From the NCBI GenBank assembly GCA_023391635.1, contig JAEWAQ010000049.1, forward strand, positions 99,403-163,402: a DNA stretch of 64,000 nucleotides, read 5' to 3'. Both the position numbers and the translations under genes were made by a program. The notes below the pieces were generated by a model. It searched no databases. It had not been told where the DNA came from and saw nothing but the letters and a program-made list of their open reading frames with translations. This stretch comes from Bacillota bacterium (GTDB taxonomy: Bacteria; Bacillota; Bacilli; Paenibacillales; Paenibacillaceae). This document shows, in pieces, positions 1 to 8,899 of this stretch; the first letter of the stretch is position 1; each line of letters starts with the position of its first letter.

Positions 1-650
1 ATGCACGGGATCGTAATGCTGAGCATCTGACGAACTCTCCCTGCACCATCCATCTTCGCTGAGTCATACAGCTGCGGATCGATGCCGCTAATGGCAGCCA
101 GATAGATGATAGAGCCCCAGCCAACACTTTGCCATATATCCGAAACGACGATGATGGACAAGAACCAATACTTGTCCGCCAAAAAATAGATCGGTTGCCC
201 TCCGAAGAATTCAATAATCTTGTTTACGACGCCACTGGATGGAGACAGCATTTCCATCATGATGCTCCCGATGATCACCCATGATAAGAAATGGGGCAGG
301 TAGCTGATGTTCTGTGTAATACGCTTGAATGCCGTGCTTCGAATCTCGTTGATGAACAGCGCAAGTACGACTGCACCGCCAAAAGTGAATATTAGCTTCA
401 AACCGCTGATCACAACGGTGTTGCGCAGGATGCGAGTGAAGTTGGTACTTGCATTAAACAGCTGGTGGAAATGCTCGAATCCGACCCAAGGGCTTGCCCA
501 AACCCCCTTAGTAAAAGAATAGTCTTTGAACGCGATCAATACGCCGTACATGGGTGCATAATTGAAAATGATCATGTACGTTAATGCCGGAAGGAGTAAT
601 AGGAATAAAAATTTATACTTCACATAAGCCTTCCAGGTTACTATCCCCAC
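1..650 (-). CDS. LplB-type ABC sugar transporter permease, truncated by window edge
   Basis: N-terminal 216 codons of an inner-membrane permease of the LplB/CUT1 family, which moves (oligo)saccharides with a lipoprotein binding protein and a shared ATPase. The start I prefer is GTG at 650, preceded by a G-rich ribosome site (AAGGGGG) 7 bases upstream. A more upstream in-frame GTG exists, but its GGAG sits right against it. The N-terminus reads VGIVTWKAYVKYK followed by a hydrophobic segment and the family pattern NYAPMYGV. At the window edge the EAA-loop region is visible as DPQLYDSAKMDGAGR, the site that contacts the ATPase. The C-terminus lies outside the window. It is preceded by the AraC-type regulator at 804-3026, the usual partner for these transporters. 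Confidence 0.85.
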   Translation of the reverse strand, partial: MGIVTWKAYVKYKFLFLLLLPALTYMIIFNYAPMYGVLIAFKDYSFTKGVWASPWVGFEHFHQLFNASTNFTRILRNTVVISGLKLIFTFGGAVVLALFINEIRSTAFKRITQNISYLPHFLSWVIIGSIMMEMLSPSSGVVNKIIEFFGGQPIYFLADKYWFLSIIVVSDIWQSVGWGSIIYLAAISGIDPQLYDSAKMDGAGRVRQMLSITIPC

Positions 651-803
651 ATAAACACCCCCTTTTTCCGTAACCGCTTTCACTCCTTCGAAATTAATTT
701 AAACGATAGCGGCTGCCGGAGACAATCTCAACAATTTGGGATACCTTCGTTTTCTTATCATGATTCGAGTACAAGGGGGGGATTTAGGGTAAACTTCACT
801 TTC

Positions 804-3026
804 TTATGATTCCTTAGATTTCTTGATTTCACTGCCTCGGACGTGTAATTTGTACTGATTTGGCGTCATGCCGAATCTGCGTTTGAAACGTGTAATAAAG
901 TAGGTGCTATTGGTCATCCCGACCTTGCCGGCAATTTCCTCCACCTTCAAGTTAGTGCTCCCAAGCAGTTCTCTTGCCTTCTCCATTCTCAACTCGGATA
1001 CATAATCGGATACCCCAATATTGAAGGTTTTCTTAAATAACGCTGATATATAAGTGGCGCTAATAAATGTCTTATGAGACAGCAACTCCAATGAAATCTC
1101 TCCATGATAATGGGCATCAATGTAGCTCTTAACATTCTGAATGAGGATAGGGTTCGTATTCTCCTCTACATTCAAAGAGAAAATGTCGCCAATGAACGTC
1201 TTCAGCCATTCCAACGCTTCGAATATGTCTTCCTTGCGGTAGAACTCCTCAGGAACATTCCTGTAGACGAGCATATTCTCACCGCTCCTTGGTTCAGCCT
1301 CCATCATTTTCTGAATTACGAGCTGCATGATCTGATGGATGGCGAACTCCACACTCTCCATTCGGTAGCTTTGCTTGGACAGCTTTGCAGCGATACAATC
1401 AAGCAGACGATAAATCTCTTGAACATGGTGAGCTTCGAAGGCATGAACAAGCTGTCGATAGATCTCCGGTATACGAAACTCTTCCATTCTCGCTACAGCA
1501 CTGCTGTACAGCACCTCGGATTTGTCCTTAAGCAGGAAGTGATGCTTCAGCGCTCTGAGCGCCTGATCGCAGGAGGCATGTAATTGTCCGATTTCACTGA
1601 CCGTCGATCCGACACCTGCACAGATCGGGAATGTGAATGTGCTGGACAATAGGGAAGCTGCCGATTCAATCTGTTTATACACAAGGTTCTCGTCGGTTCT
1701 GAAATTAATAACGACAACCATAATATTTTTGGAATAGGAAGTGATCAGCACATTATAATTTGTCATCAAGTCCGACTGAACAACAGCATATTCAAGCTGC
1801 TCGAATACCTTTTCATTCATGTCCGTCTCATTTATTTGAAAAGCTGCAACGATACACCGCTCTTCATTCAGGATATTGCTTATTTCTGCGTTGCTTTCAT
1901 CATCAATAATGCCTCGCAGCAGCTGATTCAGCCTGCTCCTGTTCGCCTGTATCCGAAGGGCGTTCACGGATAAATACATATTTTTAATCGTATCGTTAAT
2001 AAAAGTATAGGCATTACCATTCAGCTTGTGCGTGCCGCTCGTATGCAAGATGTGGGCAATAATTTGCTTGATCGGTCTATATTGATTGACCGCGACGAAT
2101 AAGGCAAATACGAGACCTATCATAAAAGCGCCTAACGATACGTAGATAATCATATTCTGAATATAACCGGATACGCGAAAGAAATCGCTAAGCGGCATGA
2201 TCAGCGTATAGGTCCAACCATTATAGCTGGAAGTATGGCTAAGCAGCATAACACGTTGTCCATTGATCTCATGAATATTCAACTGCGCCTCTGCTTCCTG
2301 GCCGGCTGCGATGAGATCATCTGCCTCGGCCATCGCATAATGAGCGGAAGGATTCGATGGAATGACAATTCCGTTCTGATTATTTTGAATGAGTATGGCT
2401 TCATTCGGATGAACCAATTGGCTGCTCAGGATATTGGAAATGTATTTGCTGTAAATATTAATATATAGAATAAATACAGGCTTTCCATCCTGCTTAAATG
2501 CCGACGCTCTCGCGTAGCTGATGACCTCTCCTGTTCTTTCGAAGGTAAGATTGGCTTCCTCGTTGAATTGAAACCAGTTCGTATTGCCTTTTGGATCCGT
2601 CATGAAATGATCGACAAATTCGTTAGTATCTATAGACTGATAATCATATTTAATGCCTCTGCTGGAGATCAGCGTCCGCTTATCCGGGTAATAAATATTC
2701 AGAGATTCAACGAATGGAAGCACGGCAATCAGCTTCTTCAGCTGTTTGTACGCTTCAACATCGCTGTAACCCCCAGTAAAGTCCAAATTCTGCGGTGCAA
2801 GCAATTGCTCCAGCACAACCTTCTCCGCCGGCTCCAACACGCCTAACTCGATAATCGAATTCACATAGGTCATTCGCTGAACATTGATATCCGATATTTC
2901 CTTCTCTACCATTTTCGTGATCATGCCCATCAGTATTAACCCAATTAAGCCAATGATCACAACAATCATAAGCACATTCCAAATAAAATACTGTTTTAGA
3001 ACGCCGAATTTAAGTTGATATTTCAT
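804..3026 (-). CDS. membrane-anchored AraC-family regulator (YesN/YtdP type)
   Basis: 740-residue regulator with two membrane segments (about residues 12-36 and 293-315) enclosing a roughly 255-residue extracellular sensor, probably Cache-like. A cytoplasmic linker follows, then a C-terminal AraC double helix-turn-helix at about 640-735 ending FGMTPNQYKLH. In this family the extracellular part senses a sugar or binding-protein signal and the HTH activates the neighbouring transporter. GGAGG lies 5 bases before the ATG. It follows the sialidase-like gene on the same strand and precedes the LplB permease gene, so it probably controls that transporter. A second protein of the same architecture is encoded at 50402-52678. 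Confidence 0.9.
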   Translation of the reverse strand: MKYQLKFGVLKQYFIWNVLMIVVIIGLIGLILMGMITKMVEKEISDINVQRMTYVNSIIELGVLEPAEKVVLEQLLAPQNLDFTGGYSDVEAYKQLKKLIAVLPFVESLNIYYPDKRTLISSRGIKYDYQSIDTNEFVDHFMTDPKGNTNWFQFNEEANLTFERTGEVISYARASAFKQDGKPVFILYINIYSKYISNILSSQLVHPNEAILIQNNQNGIVIPSNPSAHYAMAEADDLIAAGQEAEAQLNIHEINGQRVMLLSHTSSYNGWTYTLIMPLSDFFRVSGYIQNMIIYVSLGAFMIGLVFALFVAVNQYRPIKQIIAHILHTSGTHKLNGNAYTFINDTIKNMYLSVNALRIQANRSRLNQLLRGIIDDESNAEISNILNEERCIVAAFQINETDMNEKVFEQLEYAVVQSDLMTNYNVLITSYSKNIMVVVINFRTDENLVYKQIESAASLLSSTFTFPICAGVGSTVSEIGQLHASCDQALRALKHHFLLKDKSEVLYSSAVARMEEFRIPEIYRQLVHAFEAHHVQEIYRLLDCIAAKLSKQSYRMESVEFAIHQIMQLVIQKMMEAEPRSGENMLVYRNVPEEFYRKEDIFEALEWLKTFIGDIFSLNVEENTNPILIQNVKSYIDAHYHGEISLELLSHKTFISATYISALFKKTFNIGVSDYVSELRMEKARELLGSTNLKVEEIAGKVGMTNSTYFITRFKRRFGMTPNQYKLHVRGSEIKKSKES

Positions 3027-3048
3027 ATGGCCTCCATGAATAATGATT

Positions 3049-3080
3049 TTACGCCCTCAACTCGTCGCTTGAGGGCGTAA
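3049..3080 (-). terminator. hairpin between sialidase-like gene and AraC regulator
   Basis: A perfect 12-bp inverted repeat (TTACGCCCTCAA at 3049-3060, its complement at 3069-3080) with an 8-base loop lies about 40 bases past the stop of the sialidase-like gene. The following bases on the minus strand are A/T-rich but not a clean U-tract. It could be a terminator, an attenuator or an mRNA-stability hairpin that lowers expression of the regulator relative to the enzymes. Confidence 0.5.
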
Positions 3081-3120
3081 TGGTCATGATGTCTTTGATG
3101 CGATGGTTACAATACTGCGA

Positions 3121-4191
3121 TTATACGCTTAATATCGTTCCGCCAATATAGCGTACGCCAATGGGATCGCTCTTGTCATTGAAATAATAGGAGACTAACA
3201 GCTCTCCCGGGCGCACCTCCACAGCTCGAGGATAGCCCAAGTCAAGACTCCCTCCATCATCGCGCAAAATCAACTCGGGTCCCCACGTCCTTCCGTTGTC
3301 CTCGCTCATTCGAGCACGTACGCCATAGCCGGGACGTCGGTAGCCATATACGGCAAACAAACTTCCGTCTGCCATCAGGGTCAGATGAACCGTATCCCCA
3401 TGCTCGTTCATTCGCGAGACAAAACGCCAAGTCAACCCGCCATCATCCGACGCATATAATTCATCCCATGCTGCAATCATATCCGGCTTACATCTTACAG
3501 CGACCAATATCGTACCGTCCTTCATCAATACGGGTGAAGGGCAGATCATACGATATTCATTGCTATTAGGCATTAAGGAAATCAACGTCCAACTGACGCC
3601 GCTATCAAAAGATGCGAAAACAACGGGACGATCGTGCGGATTATTCCGCGGTTGAGCAGTCAAGAACAGAAGCACCACGCCATCCGGACGAACGATATAG
3701 GAAGGCCTTCCCTGGTACCTGGGGATATCGCACTTGGGAAGAAGTGCCGGCTCCCCCCAGGTTTCTCCCCCATCTTTGGACATCTTGATCCAGGCAGTCG
3801 CATTCGGTTCTCCGGAATTAGGCGAACACCAACATTCCAGTAAAACATGGGGATCGGTAAAATCAAAGCCTTCGGTATACGTAAATGGCTTTCCAAAACG
3901 CAAATCGTGGGTGGTCTGGACATTATCGGCGATCTCCGATGCTTCACTCCATGTTAATCCACCATCCCTTGTTCGTACAGACTTGATTTTACTATAGGTT
4001 TCGACTCGTCCATGGCTGAGGTTCGAGGGAATGGAATAATCACATGGAATATTCATAAAAGCCACCAGAATATTATGCTCATTCATCTTCCACATTCCCG
4101 CGTTGAAAGGCCAAGAACAGAACTCCTGTTGATTCCTGTAAATCGTAATATGCTCCATTTTCGCCGGCCTTACAGGTTTATTATATTCCAT
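3121..4191 (-). CDS. sialidase/BNR-repeat family protein
   Basis: 356-residue six-bladed-propeller-like protein. Five Asp-box motifs (S/T-x-D-x-G-x-T/S-W) are visible: TRDGGLTW, SKDGGETW, SFDSGVSW, SDDGGLTW and SEDNGRTW. There is no signal peptide or membrane segment, so it probably acts in the cytoplasm on imported oligosaccharide, unlike secreted sialidases. The FRIP/YRIP motif of true neuraminidases is not evident, so sialic-acid specificity cannot be claimed. GGGAG lies 9 bases before the ATG. It is 33 bases downstream of the PdxA-like gene on the same strand, in the acid-sugar operon. Glycosidase, lyase or a non-catalytic sugar-binding role are all possible. Confidence 0.8.
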   Translation of the reverse strand: MEYNKPVRPAKMEHITIYRNQQEFCSWPFNAGMWKMNEHNILVAFMNIPCDYSIPSNLSHGRVETYSKIKSVRTRDGGLTWSEASEIADNVQTTHDLRFGKPFTYTEGFDFTDPHVLLECWCSPNSGEPNATAWIKMSKDGGETWGEPALLPKCDIPRYQGRPSYIVRPDGVVLLFLTAQPRNNPHDRPVVFASFDSGVSWTLISLMPNSNEYRMICPSPVLMKDGTILVAVRCKPDMIAAWDELYASDDGGLTWRFVSRMNEHGDTVHLTLMADGSLFAVYGYRRPGYGVRARMSEDNGRTWGPELILRDDGGSLDLGYPRAVEVRPGELLVSYYFNDKSDPIGVRYIGGTILSV

Positions 4192-4224
4192 TGGTCGTCA
4201 CTCCCGGTTGTGTAATGTTCACCC

Positions 4225-5214
4225 TTATGCCAATTCGATAGCCGAATGAATCGCTTCAATCAAGCTGTTTTCATCCGCCAGATTTTTACCCGCAATATCG
4301 AAGGCTGTGCCATGATCGACGGAGGTTCTGATCACGCCGCCATTTAATCCGACGGTGATATTGACTCCGGATTCAATACCCAATACTTTTACGGGAATAT
4401 GACCTTGATCGTGATAGCAAGCAACAACCATGTCAAAATCACCGCGAATGGCCCTGAAGAACAGTGTATCTGCCGGATAGGGGCCCGTAACGTCCATTCC
4501 TTGTGCGACTGCCCGTTGAATAGCCGGCACCAGCTTCCGTTCTTCCTCTCCATCTCCGAACAATCCGTTCTCTCCTGCATGAGGGTTGATTCCGCAAACG
4601 GCAATTTTGGGATTCTCGTTTCCCGCCCGCTTCAACGTGTCATAAGCAAGCTGAATGACCTTGAAAGTTCGCTCTGGCGTGATCATTTCGATCGCTTTCA
4701 GCAATCCGACATGAGTTGTCAAATGGATGACTTTCATCTTGGCCGTCGATAGCATCATCGAATATTCCTTGGTGCCGGTCAAGTCTGCCAATATTTCGGT
4801 ATGTCCCGGATATAGATGTCCCCCCAGTCGCAGCGCCTCCTTATTCAAAGGCGCTGTACAAATGGCATCTATGGATCGCTCCTTGGCCAATTCGACTGCT
4901 TTGGCTACGTAATGAAAGGCAGCATTACCGGCTGCCGCAGACAGCTTTCCGAATGGAATGTCCTTCGTCAACAGCTGGAGATCCAGACAATCGATCGTGC
5001 CGGGAGTGAATCGCGCATCCTTCAGAACCTGAATACGATGGAGCTGCGTATCCGCTGCATGAACGACCTCAATGGCTCTCTGCAGAATGGGGGCATCGCC
5101 AATAACGACGGGTCGACATTGCTCGTAAATCGATTGATGCTGAAGCGCCTTAACGATAATTTCCGGTCCGACGCCCGCGGCATCTCCCATTGTTATGCCT
5201 ATGACCGGTTTCAA
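4225..5214 (-). CDS. PdxA/PdxA2-family 4-phospho-acid dehydrogenase (probable four-carbon acid-sugar phosphate dehydrogenase)
   Basis: 329 residues, full length for PdxA. Family motifs include VIGITMGDAAGVGPEI at the N-terminus and metal-ligand histidines in LTTHVGL, CYHDQGHIPVK and DHGTAFDIAG. PdxA oxidises and decarboxylates 4-phosphohydroxythreonine; PdxA2 paralogues do this to D-threonate or D-erythronate 4-phosphate, giving DHAP and CO2. The next gene upstream is a DUF1537 kinase, the characterised DtnK/PdxA2 pairing, so catabolism is more likely than vitamin B6 synthesis. The start codon is TTG, sharing bases with the kinase stop (TTGA), with GGAGGTG 6 bases upstream, which implies translational coupling. 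Confidence 0.88.
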   Translation of the reverse strand: MKPVIGITMGDAAGVGPEIIVKALQHQSIYEQCRPVVIGDAPILQRAIEVVHAADTQLHRIQVLKDARFTPGTIDCLDLQLLTKDIPFGKLSAAAGNAAFHYVAKAVELAKERSIDAICTAPLNKEALRLGGHLYPGHTEILADLTGTKEYSMMLSTAKMKVIHLTTHVGLLKAIEMITPERTFKVIQLAYDTLKRAGNENPKIAVCGINPHAGENGLFGDGEEERKLVPAIQRAVAQGMDVTGPYPADTLFFRAIRGDFDMVVACYHDQGHIPVKVLGIESGVNITVGLNGGVIRTSVDHGTAFDIAGKNLADENSLIEAIHSAIELA

Positions 5215-6509
5215 TGTTTTTCACCTCCTGCTAACGCTCGCATAGCTCGCAGCAATACTTCATCCCCGCCGAAGCCTCCGGCTTTCGTAATCACATGAAT
5301 TCCCTTGTGAACAGATAACCTGCCGACAGGAACGCCAGCTTCAATCTCGGCAATCAACTCGAATTGTCCAGCTCCCAAGTGCATGATCACCTGCCTGGCC
5401 GTATCTCCGCCTGTCAGCACAAGTTTGGATATGCCGCATTGCTTGATGATGCGCGCCGCTGTATTTCCCAATGCGTCGCTTATCGCGTTGCTCACTTGAG
5501 CGGCATCCATTCCGCGCTCTCTGCCTTGCCTTCGAGCGCTCTGTATCGTTGCGGGGCTGTCTGACGAATAAAGAACGACATGCTTTTGCCGATCAAGTAA
5601 AGCTTGAAGAGCCAAATAGTAAACTCGTTCATGCTCTGTACGTCTTTCTTCTTCCGTCAACGCCAACAAAGAGTTCCATTCGATTCCCATGACATGATCT
5701 TGCTGCAGCAAGTAATCCAACTGACGTCTGGATGCCGGGTTTACACTGCCTACTACAACTATAACCCTATCGGAATCGGCGTTGACATGCGCTTGGCTTG
5801 CTTCAATGGCCGGGAATTGACTCGTTAAAGCGTAAGCCAATCCTGCCGATCCGGACCAAATCACATGGTAATCCCCCCCTTGAAATAATGCTGCAATTGA
5901 ATCCAAATCCTCGTCCGTTTCAGCATCGAACAGCAGATAAGGAATGTCCATCCGATGTAATTGTTCGATCCGCTCGGTCAGTAGTGCGCGATCGCCTCTT
6001 AGCAGCTCGGTTGTAATGAGCGAGAACGGCTTTTCCGATTGCTCCTGCAACAACTCCGGAAGGTATGAACGGGTTGACGGATTTTTGGGGTCGTTCGAGG
6101 TCGCTGTCTCATGAAGCAACAAGCCATCGACAAACATACTTCCGTTTTTCATGACTCTCCCAACTTTAGGGTAAGAGGGCGCAATCACGATAAAGTCTGG
6201 TTGAAACGCACGGTAAATGGCGTCCCATTCCGCGCCTATATTCCCTCTAAGCGTGGAATCAATCTTCTTATAGATGATTTCAGGCAGCGTTTCTTGTTGT
6301 TTAATGGATTCGCACGCCCGATTAACCCGCTCAAAGGCTTCCTGCCTGGAGGAAGAGCGGCTGTCTGTATCGAATACGACAACATCCCGTTCACTCATAA
6401 TTTTCATCTCAAGATCAAGTAAAACCGTGGTAGACAGCCCTTTACGAGTAAACTGTACACCTGTATCATTGGCCCCTGTAAGATCGTCCGCGATGATAGC
6501 AACCTTCAC
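5211..6509 (-). CDS. four-carbon acid sugar kinase (DUF1537 family)
   Basis: About 432 residues beginning with VKVAIIADDLTGANDTG, the phosphate/substrate-binding start of DUF1537 kinases (DtnK, OtnK, LtnK). The C-terminal nucleotide-binding half carries KLVLTGGDTARQV and KAGGFG. These enzymes phosphorylate D-threonate, L-threonate or D-erythronate at O4 in the cytoplasm. The GTG start at 6509 matches the family N-terminus; an in-frame ATG at 6542 would add 11 residues overlapping the upstream regulator gene. The stop overlaps the PdxA-like start by 4 bases. No aldolase or isomerase of the OtnC/OtnI type is nearby, which fits the two-step DtnK-PdxA2 D-threonate route. Confidence 0.87.
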   Translation of the reverse strand: MKVAIIADDLTGANDTGVQFTRKGLSTTVLLDLEMKIMSERDVVVFDTDSRSSSRQEAFERVNRACESIKQQETLPEIIYKKIDSTLRGNIGAEWDAIYRAFQPDFIVIAPSYPKVGRVMKNGSMFVDGLLLHETATSNDPKNPSTRSYLPELLQEQSEKPFSLITTELLRGDRALLTERIEQLHRMDIPYLLFDAETDEDLDSIAALFQGGDYHVIWSGSAGLAYALTSQFPAIEASQAHVNADSDRVIVVVGSVNPASRRQLDYLLQQDHVMGIEWNSLLALTEEERRTEHERVYYLALQALLDRQKHVVLYSSDSPATIQSARRQGRERGMDAAQVSNAISDALGNTAARIIKQCGISKLVLTGGDTARQVIMHLGAGQFELIAEIEAGVPVGRLSVHKGIHVITKAGGFGGDEVLLRAMRALAGGEKH

Positions 6510-6520
6510 AAGCACACACC

Positions 6521-8284
6521 CTATCCTTTCAGCTTTCTCCATAAAGTCGAACGATTGATGCCCAACCGATTGGCAGTCTGGGATTGATTCATGCCTTCCT
6601 GCTCCAATACGATTTGAATGATATCTTTTTCTATGTCATCAAGAGTTCTATTTAGGTTCAGCCCAGTAAGTTCCGGAGCTGAAGAGTCCTTGTTGTTTTG
6701 ATTTTGCTGTAAATCGTGAAGGATGGGCAGCACATTCGTATCAATATATTCGCCAGAAGTATGCCGGACGAATTGCTCCATAACATCTTTGAGCTCGAAC
6801 AAATTACTCTCCCATGAGTGATGATATAAAGCCTCTGCAACCTCTGGTCGAACACCAACAATTTGTTTTCCGTATTTCTCATTGAACGAGATTAGAAAAG
6901 CGCGAATATATTCCTCCAAATCTGCTCTTCTTTTATGCAGAGGAGCAATGTAAACAATCTGTTTATTAAAGAAGTTATACAGTTTCTTATCAAGTTGCGA
7001 TTGCTCTAACAGGATGGAGGGATCTGTGAGAAAGGAGAAAATGGTGTTGGCCGCGGCCTTTTCCAACGCGATTGCGAACGTCTCTTGCTCTGTAAGCGTC
7101 AGGTTCTCGGCGCCGCTAATATATAAAATTTGATCTTCATCACATGCTGCAATCAATGCCAGCAATGCTCCGAATGACGCCTCAGCCGAGTTGAATATTT
7201 TGATCTCTACCATACTTTTCGAATGATCCGTCAAGCTGCCAAGTGCAAACAGCCGTCTGCCCGCTCCCTCTTCTCCATAAACGGCCATCGGAAGCGCATA
7301 ACTCGCCTTTTCTTTCGCATAGACGGATTGCGTCATGATTAATGGCGGGAATGCATCATTTAGTCCGGTGGAATAGCTGAAACGAATGTCAGCATCGGCT
7401 TGCGTTGCAGGTATGGCCTTCAGGTAAAACATGCGCAAATCGCCTTCCGTTGGAATTTCATCTCCAGTAAGCGCGAATTGCCCTTCCGGATCAACCATCA
7501 TCATCTGACGATTCAATGTAATTCCCTTGCCCAAATTCAGGAATAGTTTTTGTAAATAGGGATAGGGTTGAAATAGATTGGATTGCGATTCTTTTATTCT
7601 TAATAAGTCTCTAAATGCATGGTTTGCATATTTGACTGTACCCGCTTGGTCTACAATCGCACATCCCGTCTCCATCGTACTCAGAAGGGTTTCGAATGCC
7701 TGGTTTTTCACCTTATAGGTTTGAGATATCTTATATATTTGCTTTGCTTGGGCAAATGCGGCGATAACGGATTCTCGGCCGGAAGTAATCAATACCCCCT
7801 GCAGCCCATACCCGGCCGCCTTCTTCACTGTAATATTGTCTCCAACGATAATTTTGACTCCCTTTAATTTTGCCGCCTGCAGAGCATGATCAACTTCGTC
7901 CTGATTATGGATCATGGTGTAGGAGATATCCATATCCATTAAGTTTGAACCCGAGATAATCCCTTCAATGACATTCTGAAAACCAATCATCTCCACAGGC
8001 GCGTGAAATCCTTTGACCAATGTCAGCATTCGCAATATGTCAAAACCGGATACTTGAATATCAATGACAGGGAGGTAGGAATGCTTGCCAAGCAGAGTCG
8101 CCGTTCCCCCCCGACTAATGATCAAGTCATATCCCTGCAGATGAAAGCTGTCGATCTGGGGGAGAACCTCCATGAGATCTCCCTGTATGACTGTAATTTC
8201 GAACTCCTCCAGGTCGGCTTTTAGGCTATTTGTCAACTCTACCAGTCCAGCGTAAGGTGCCACGACTAACGTTTTGATACGCAT
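6521..8284 (-). CDS. PrpR_N/PAS/Fis-HTH regulator with degenerate sigma-54 AAA domain
   Basis: 587 residues. A PrpR-type sensory domain (about 5-185) and a PAS-like segment (about 195-240) are followed by what should be a sigma-54 activator AAA+ domain, then a Fis-type HTH at the C-terminus (about 550-587, SQTANRLGINRSTLWRKLK). The AAA part is degenerate: the Walker A region reads GEEGAGRR (337-344) with Lys replaced by Arg, Walker B is unrecognisable (LYISGAENL), and there is no GAFTGA loop. It therefore probably controls a sigma-A promoter as an ordinary activator or repressor. It is the first intact gene of the kinase/PdxA operon, its stop just upstream of the kinase start. Ligand unknown; PrpR domains often bind small organic acids. 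Confidence 0.82.
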   Translation of the reverse strand: MRIKTLVVAPYAGLVELTNSLKADLEEFEITVIQGDLMEVLPQIDSFHLQGYDLIISRGGTATLLGKHSYLPVIDIQVSGFDILRMLTLVKGFHAPVEMIGFQNVIEGIISGSNLMDMDISYTMIHNQDEVDHALQAAKLKGVKIIVGDNITVKKAAGYGLQGVLITSGRESVIAAFAQAKQIYKISQTYKVKNQAFETLLSTMETGCAIVDQAGTVKYANHAFRDLLRIKESQSNLFQPYPYLQKLFLNLGKGITLNRQMMMVDPEGQFALTGDEIPTEGDLRMFYLKAIPATQADADIRFSYSTGLNDAFPPLIMTQSVYAKEKASYALPMAVYGEEGAGRRLFALGSLTDHSKSMVEIKIFNSAEASFGALLALIAACDEDQILYISGAENLTLTEQETFAIALEKAAANTIFSFLTDPSILLEQSQLDKKLYNFFNKQIVYIAPLHKRRADLEEYIRAFLISFNEKYGKQIVGVRPEVAEALYHHSWESNLFELKDVMEQFVRHTSGEYIDTNVLPILHDLQQNQNNKDSSAPELTGLNLNRTLDDIEKDIIQIVLEQEGMNQSQTANRLGINRSTLWRKLKG

Positions 8285-8298
8285 AGGATCGCTCCTTC

Positions 8299-8534
8299 TT
8301 CCTGTTTAAGCGAGTAGCTCCCTGCAAATTTGTTCCACATTCCCGGCATGACAGCTGCAGTACTTGCGCATGTTAATGCCATTCCGCCATACATGGAACC
8401 CACAATCATGTTCCCGCGAGCAGCAAGATCATCATCAATGTGATAATCCAGATATCCGAGCCTCTTGGTCGATAATCGCTTATCTGTTGAAATGAAAACA
8501 ATTCTGCGGGCAGTCTGAAAAAGTATGGGTTCGT
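8299..8534 (-). pseudogene. relic of iron-containing alcohol dehydrogenase
   Basis: No intact ORF. On the minus strand an AAAGGAG ribosome site is followed by ACG where an ATG is expected, then codons reading NPYFFRLPAELF, which resembles the Fe-ADH N-terminus. After a frame change the sequence continues DDDLAARGNM and IVGSMYGGMALTCASTAAV, which matches the conserved Fe-ADH segment normally followed by HALAYPLGG; here it diverges into unrelated residues. About 200 internal codons and the C-terminus are missing. Fe-ADHs occur with DUF1537 kinase/PdxA2 operons, so this is probably a lost operon member. Identification is from remembered family motifs. Confidence 0.55.
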
Positions 8535-8555
8535 TACCCTATCTCCTTTACCCCC

Positions 8556-8573
8556 TGTTTCATGTTGTTTCAT
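8556..8573. promoter_or_regulatory. TGTTTCAT direct repeat, candidate operator
   Basis: TGTTTCAT occurs at 8556-8563 and again at 8566-8573, a 10-base period equal to one helical turn. It lies just upstream of the relic gene's ribosome site and is the nearest upstream region of the PrpR-like regulator operon. It is a candidate binding site for that regulator; no direct evidence. Confidence 0.35.
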
Positions 8574-8798
8574 TTTGCATCACAAATAGCATTCTATCGA
8601 TACTTTCATTAGTATATCTCATAATAAACTTAATTAATAGAGGATATAACGCTATTTCCTTGAATAGAAATGTATCAATTTGCAACACTTTGTGAGTAGT
8701 CTGTATTTCAGCCCCCGGATAAGGACGGCCCATAATATGATGTGCCAGCGACTTCCATGATGATAGGTTTTTGGGGTAATGACCCCGTGCGCAAGGAT

Positions 8799-8828
8799 GC
8801 CGCGGGACTCCCCGCGGCTCTTTCTTTT
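8799..8828 (+). terminator. intrinsic-terminator-like hairpin
   Basis: GCCGCGGG (8799-8806), a 4-base loop and CCCGCGGC (8811-8818) are followed by TCTTTCTTTT on the plus strand. There is no plus-strand gene immediately upstream, so it may be left over from a deleted gene. The rest of 8574-8870 shows no supportable gene; one 65-codon minus-strand ORF there looks spurious. Confidence 0.5.
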
Positions 8829-8871
8829 ATACGCGCTTAAGTACTCCACAATACCTCTCCTATTTGCGATT

Positions 8872-8899
8872 TTGTTTTTTATTGATTTTAGTGTATATT
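8872..8899 (+). promoter_or_regulatory. candidate sigma-A promoter of hydrolase-regulator operon
   Basis: TTGTTT (8872-8877), a 16-base spacer and TATATT (8894-8899) lie 40 bases before the hydrolase ATG. The -10 element falls in the spacer and right edge of the inverted repeat at 8877-8912. Confidence 0.5.

Noticed and set aside
6521..8580. sigma-54 (-24/-12) promoter for the PrpR-like operon
   Set aside because: No TGGCAC-N5-TTGC-like element seen, consistent with the degenerate activator domain.
8652..8849. 65-codon minus-strand ORF upstream of the acid-sugar operon
   Set aside because: No recognisable motif, no convincing ribosome site, runs through the terminator-like hairpin.
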